From positions 746,501 to 810,500 of the forward strand of contig NZ_JAQOMR010000001.1 of NCBI RefSeq assembly GCF_028401385.1: a stretch of 64,000 nt of DNA, read 5' to 3'. Of this stretch, positions 62,694 through 64,000 are shown piece by piece; the first letter of the stretch is position 1; the number at the start of each line of letters is the position of its first letter. Made by a program: the position numbers and the translations under genes. Under the pieces are notes generated by a model. The model worked only from the letters and a program-made list of their open reading frames with translations. It had not been told where the DNA came from and searched no databases. This DNA is from Marinicella algicola. GTDB lineage: Bacteria > Pseudomonadota > Gammaproteobacteria > Xanthomonadales > Marinicellaceae.

Positions 62694-63857
62694 CTAAGAG
62701 GGGCGGTAGACCCGCAGCAATTGCCCGTTCGCCTCGTCGGTGACGATCAGCAATGCGCCATCGGGCGCCACCTTGATGTCACGCAGCCGTCCAAATTCAT
62801 CCTCCAACAACCGGGTTTCGGCTGTCGGGGTGCCGTCCGCGTCGCGGGCGACATGCGCGAGCAGCTGATCCTTGAGTGCGGCGATCAGAAAGTCGCCGTC
62901 CCATTCGGGAAACATCTCACCGCGATAGACCGCGATGGCCCCGGGCGCGATCGACGGATCCCAATAATAGAGCGGTTGTTCTAGCCCTTCGGCATGGGTG
63001 CCCCTACCGATCTCTGCGCCGGAATAGTGCGTGCCGTAAGAGATCTCGGGCCAGCCATAGTTTTCGCCGGCTTCGGGCGTGTTGATTTCGTCGCCGCCGC
63101 GCGCACCGTGCTCTACGGTGTAGAGAATACCGGTCCGGGGATCGATAGTGAGGCCTTGCGGGTTACGGTGGCCGATCGACCAGAGTGCCGGCAGGGCGTC
63201 CGTGTTGCCGACGAACGGATTGTCGGCCGGCACACTGCCATCGGCGTGAATGCGCAGGATCGAGCCGGCATGGTCATCCTTGTTCTGCGCACGTACACCT
63301 TCGCCTCGGTCTCCGATGCCGAAGAACAGATGGCCGGTATCGTCGATGGCGATTCGGGAGCCGAAATGGCGGGTTGTGCCGGAAAACCGGTTCATCGAGA
63401 AGATTTGCGCTACCGAATCGAGGTGAAGGGCCTCCCGGTCGAGTTCTGCGCGGAAGACGGCTGTGCCCTGCCCATTTTTGCCAGAGATCGAAGCGGTGAA
63501 ATAGATTGTCCGGTTTGTTTCAAAATCGGGATCGAGCGACAGATCGAGCAGCCCGCCCTGACCCCCAACATAAAATTCCGGAAGGCCGGCAATCTCGCGG
63601 ACGGTCCCGTCGGCGCTGATCAGGTTCAGGCGCCCGGGGCGCTCGCTCACGAGGTAGGCGCCATCGGCGAGAGGTTCGACGGACCAGGGGTGCGACAGTC
63701 CGGATGCGATCTCTTCGACGGCAAGCGGTGGTGTCTGGGCGCTGACGGAAAAGGCGGGTAGCAATATCCAGAGTGCGGCTGCTGCAGAGGTCAGAGCGGG
63801 CTGGGTCTTGAAGGGGAGAATCTCAACAGTGCGCTCCTCAGGCGTTGGCGTCATCAT
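62694..63857 (-). CDS. PQQ-dependent sugar dehydrogenase (soluble aldose dehydrogenase, YliI/Gdh type)
   Basis: An exported beta-propeller dehydrogenase of about 387 residues. After a signal peptide (TSAAAALWILLPAFSVSAQ) come the family motifs SGLSHPWSVEPLADGAYLVSERPGRL, EFYVGGQGGLLDLSLDPDFE and GSRIAIDDTGHLFFGIGDRG. Also visible are WSIGHRNPQGLTIDPRTGILYTVEHGARGGDEIN and GENYGWPEISYG. It oxidises aldoses with PQQ in the periplasm. An upstream in-frame start at 63917 would give a Cys-rich N-terminus before the signal peptide, so ATG 63857 (MMTPTPEE) is chosen. The remaining 63918-64000 holds nothing recognisable. Confidence 0.87.
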   Translation of the reverse strand: MMTPTPEERTVEILPFKTQPALTSAAAALWILLPAFSVSAQTPPLAVEEIASGLSHPWSVEPLADGAYLVSERPGRLNLISADGTVREIAGLPEFYVGGQGGLLDLSLDPDFETNRTIYFTASISGKNGQGTAVFRAELDREALHLDSVAQIFSMNRFSGTTRHFGSRIAIDDTGHLFFGIGDRGEGVRAQNKDDHAGSILRIHADGSVPADNPFVGNTDALPALWSIGHRNPQGLTIDPRTGILYTVEHGARGGDEINTPEAGENYGWPEISYGTHYSGAEIGRGTHAEGLEQPLYYWDPSIAPGAIAVYRGEMFPEWDGDFLIAALKDQLLAHVARDADGTPTAETRLLEDEFGRLRDIKVAPDGALLIVTDEANGQLLRVYRPS

Positions 63858-64000
63858 TGCCGTCGGAATCTGAACTAGGCGGATGCTGACCGACGGCAAG
63901 GCGCAGCAACCACACAAGTCCGTGAGCCCGCTCTGCGAGCGCGTTTGAGCAGGCTGACGGCGCGGTCCCGATCATCTTCAAACTGGTTTCATGTTCCTGA

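Overview
The window looks like chromosomal DNA of an alphaproteobacterium of the order Hyphomicrobiales (Rhizobiales), probably near Rhizobiaceae and possibly a marine genus such as Hoeflea or Martelella. The evidence is high GC by eye, many ABC and TRAP uptake systems, and the gene order carA / yqeY / dnaG / rpoD known from rhizobia. No tRNA, rRNA, IS element, prophage or CRISPR array was recognised.

The read has a dominant quirk. By my count about 50 single-base (rarely two-base) indels, mostly missing bases in homopolymer runs, break roughly 36 genes, including the essential dnaG, rpoD and carA. In nearly every case the two frames rejoin exactly into a conserved protein. I therefore treat these as sequencing or assembly errors and give each gene as one full-length CDS.

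Layout. 1-1577: end of a sugar/nucleoside-type ABC ATPase, an isochorismatase-family amidohydrolase and a small cupin. 1684-2268: TPR protein and a winged-helix regulator remnant. 2349-12988 (minus): a catabolic operon with a GntR/LacI-type regulator, a Gfo/Idh dehydrogenase, a PHP-fold metallohydrolase, a four-part sugar ABC importer, a PfkB sugar kinase and a cytoplasmic sulfatase. Together these suggest uptake and breakdown of a sulfated sugar or polyol. 13124-13294: an unlisted 56-residue zinc-ribbon membrane protein. 13656-16629: an OmpR/EnvZ-like two-component pair divergent from a secreted EF-hand protein. 16731-23822 (minus): a dipeptide importer (dppABCDF) with an M32 carboxypeptidase. 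23974-29244 (plus): a GntR regulator read in frame into a creatininase-family enzyme, then a ketopantoate-reductase-like protein, an SDR, a NodB-type deacetylase and an isoaspartyl peptidase.

29284-39976 is a complete sulfonate island: IclR regulator, TRAP importer (M, Q, P subunits), GMC dehydrogenase, sulfoacetaldehyde acetyltransferase (xsc), a UPF0324 anion exporter, phosphotransacetylase and a TauE/SafE exporter. This matches the known isethionate pathway: isethionate is imported, oxidised to sulfoacetaldehyde, cleaved to acetyl phosphate and sulfite, then converted to acetyl-CoA while sulfite/sulfate is exported.

39973-64000 is mostly housekeeping: a glycosyltransferase-like gene, greA (with a terminator-like leader hairpin), an MFS exporter, VOC and SRPBCC proteins, carB, a 51-residue membrane protein, a PEP-mutase-like protein, a cation antiporter, GST, a MATE exporter, carA, yqeY, dnaG, rpoD, a cold-shock protein, a DUF1176 protein and a PQQ-dependent sugar dehydrogenase. 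The two sulfur-linked islands (sulfatase operon and isethionate island) are the most interesting biology.
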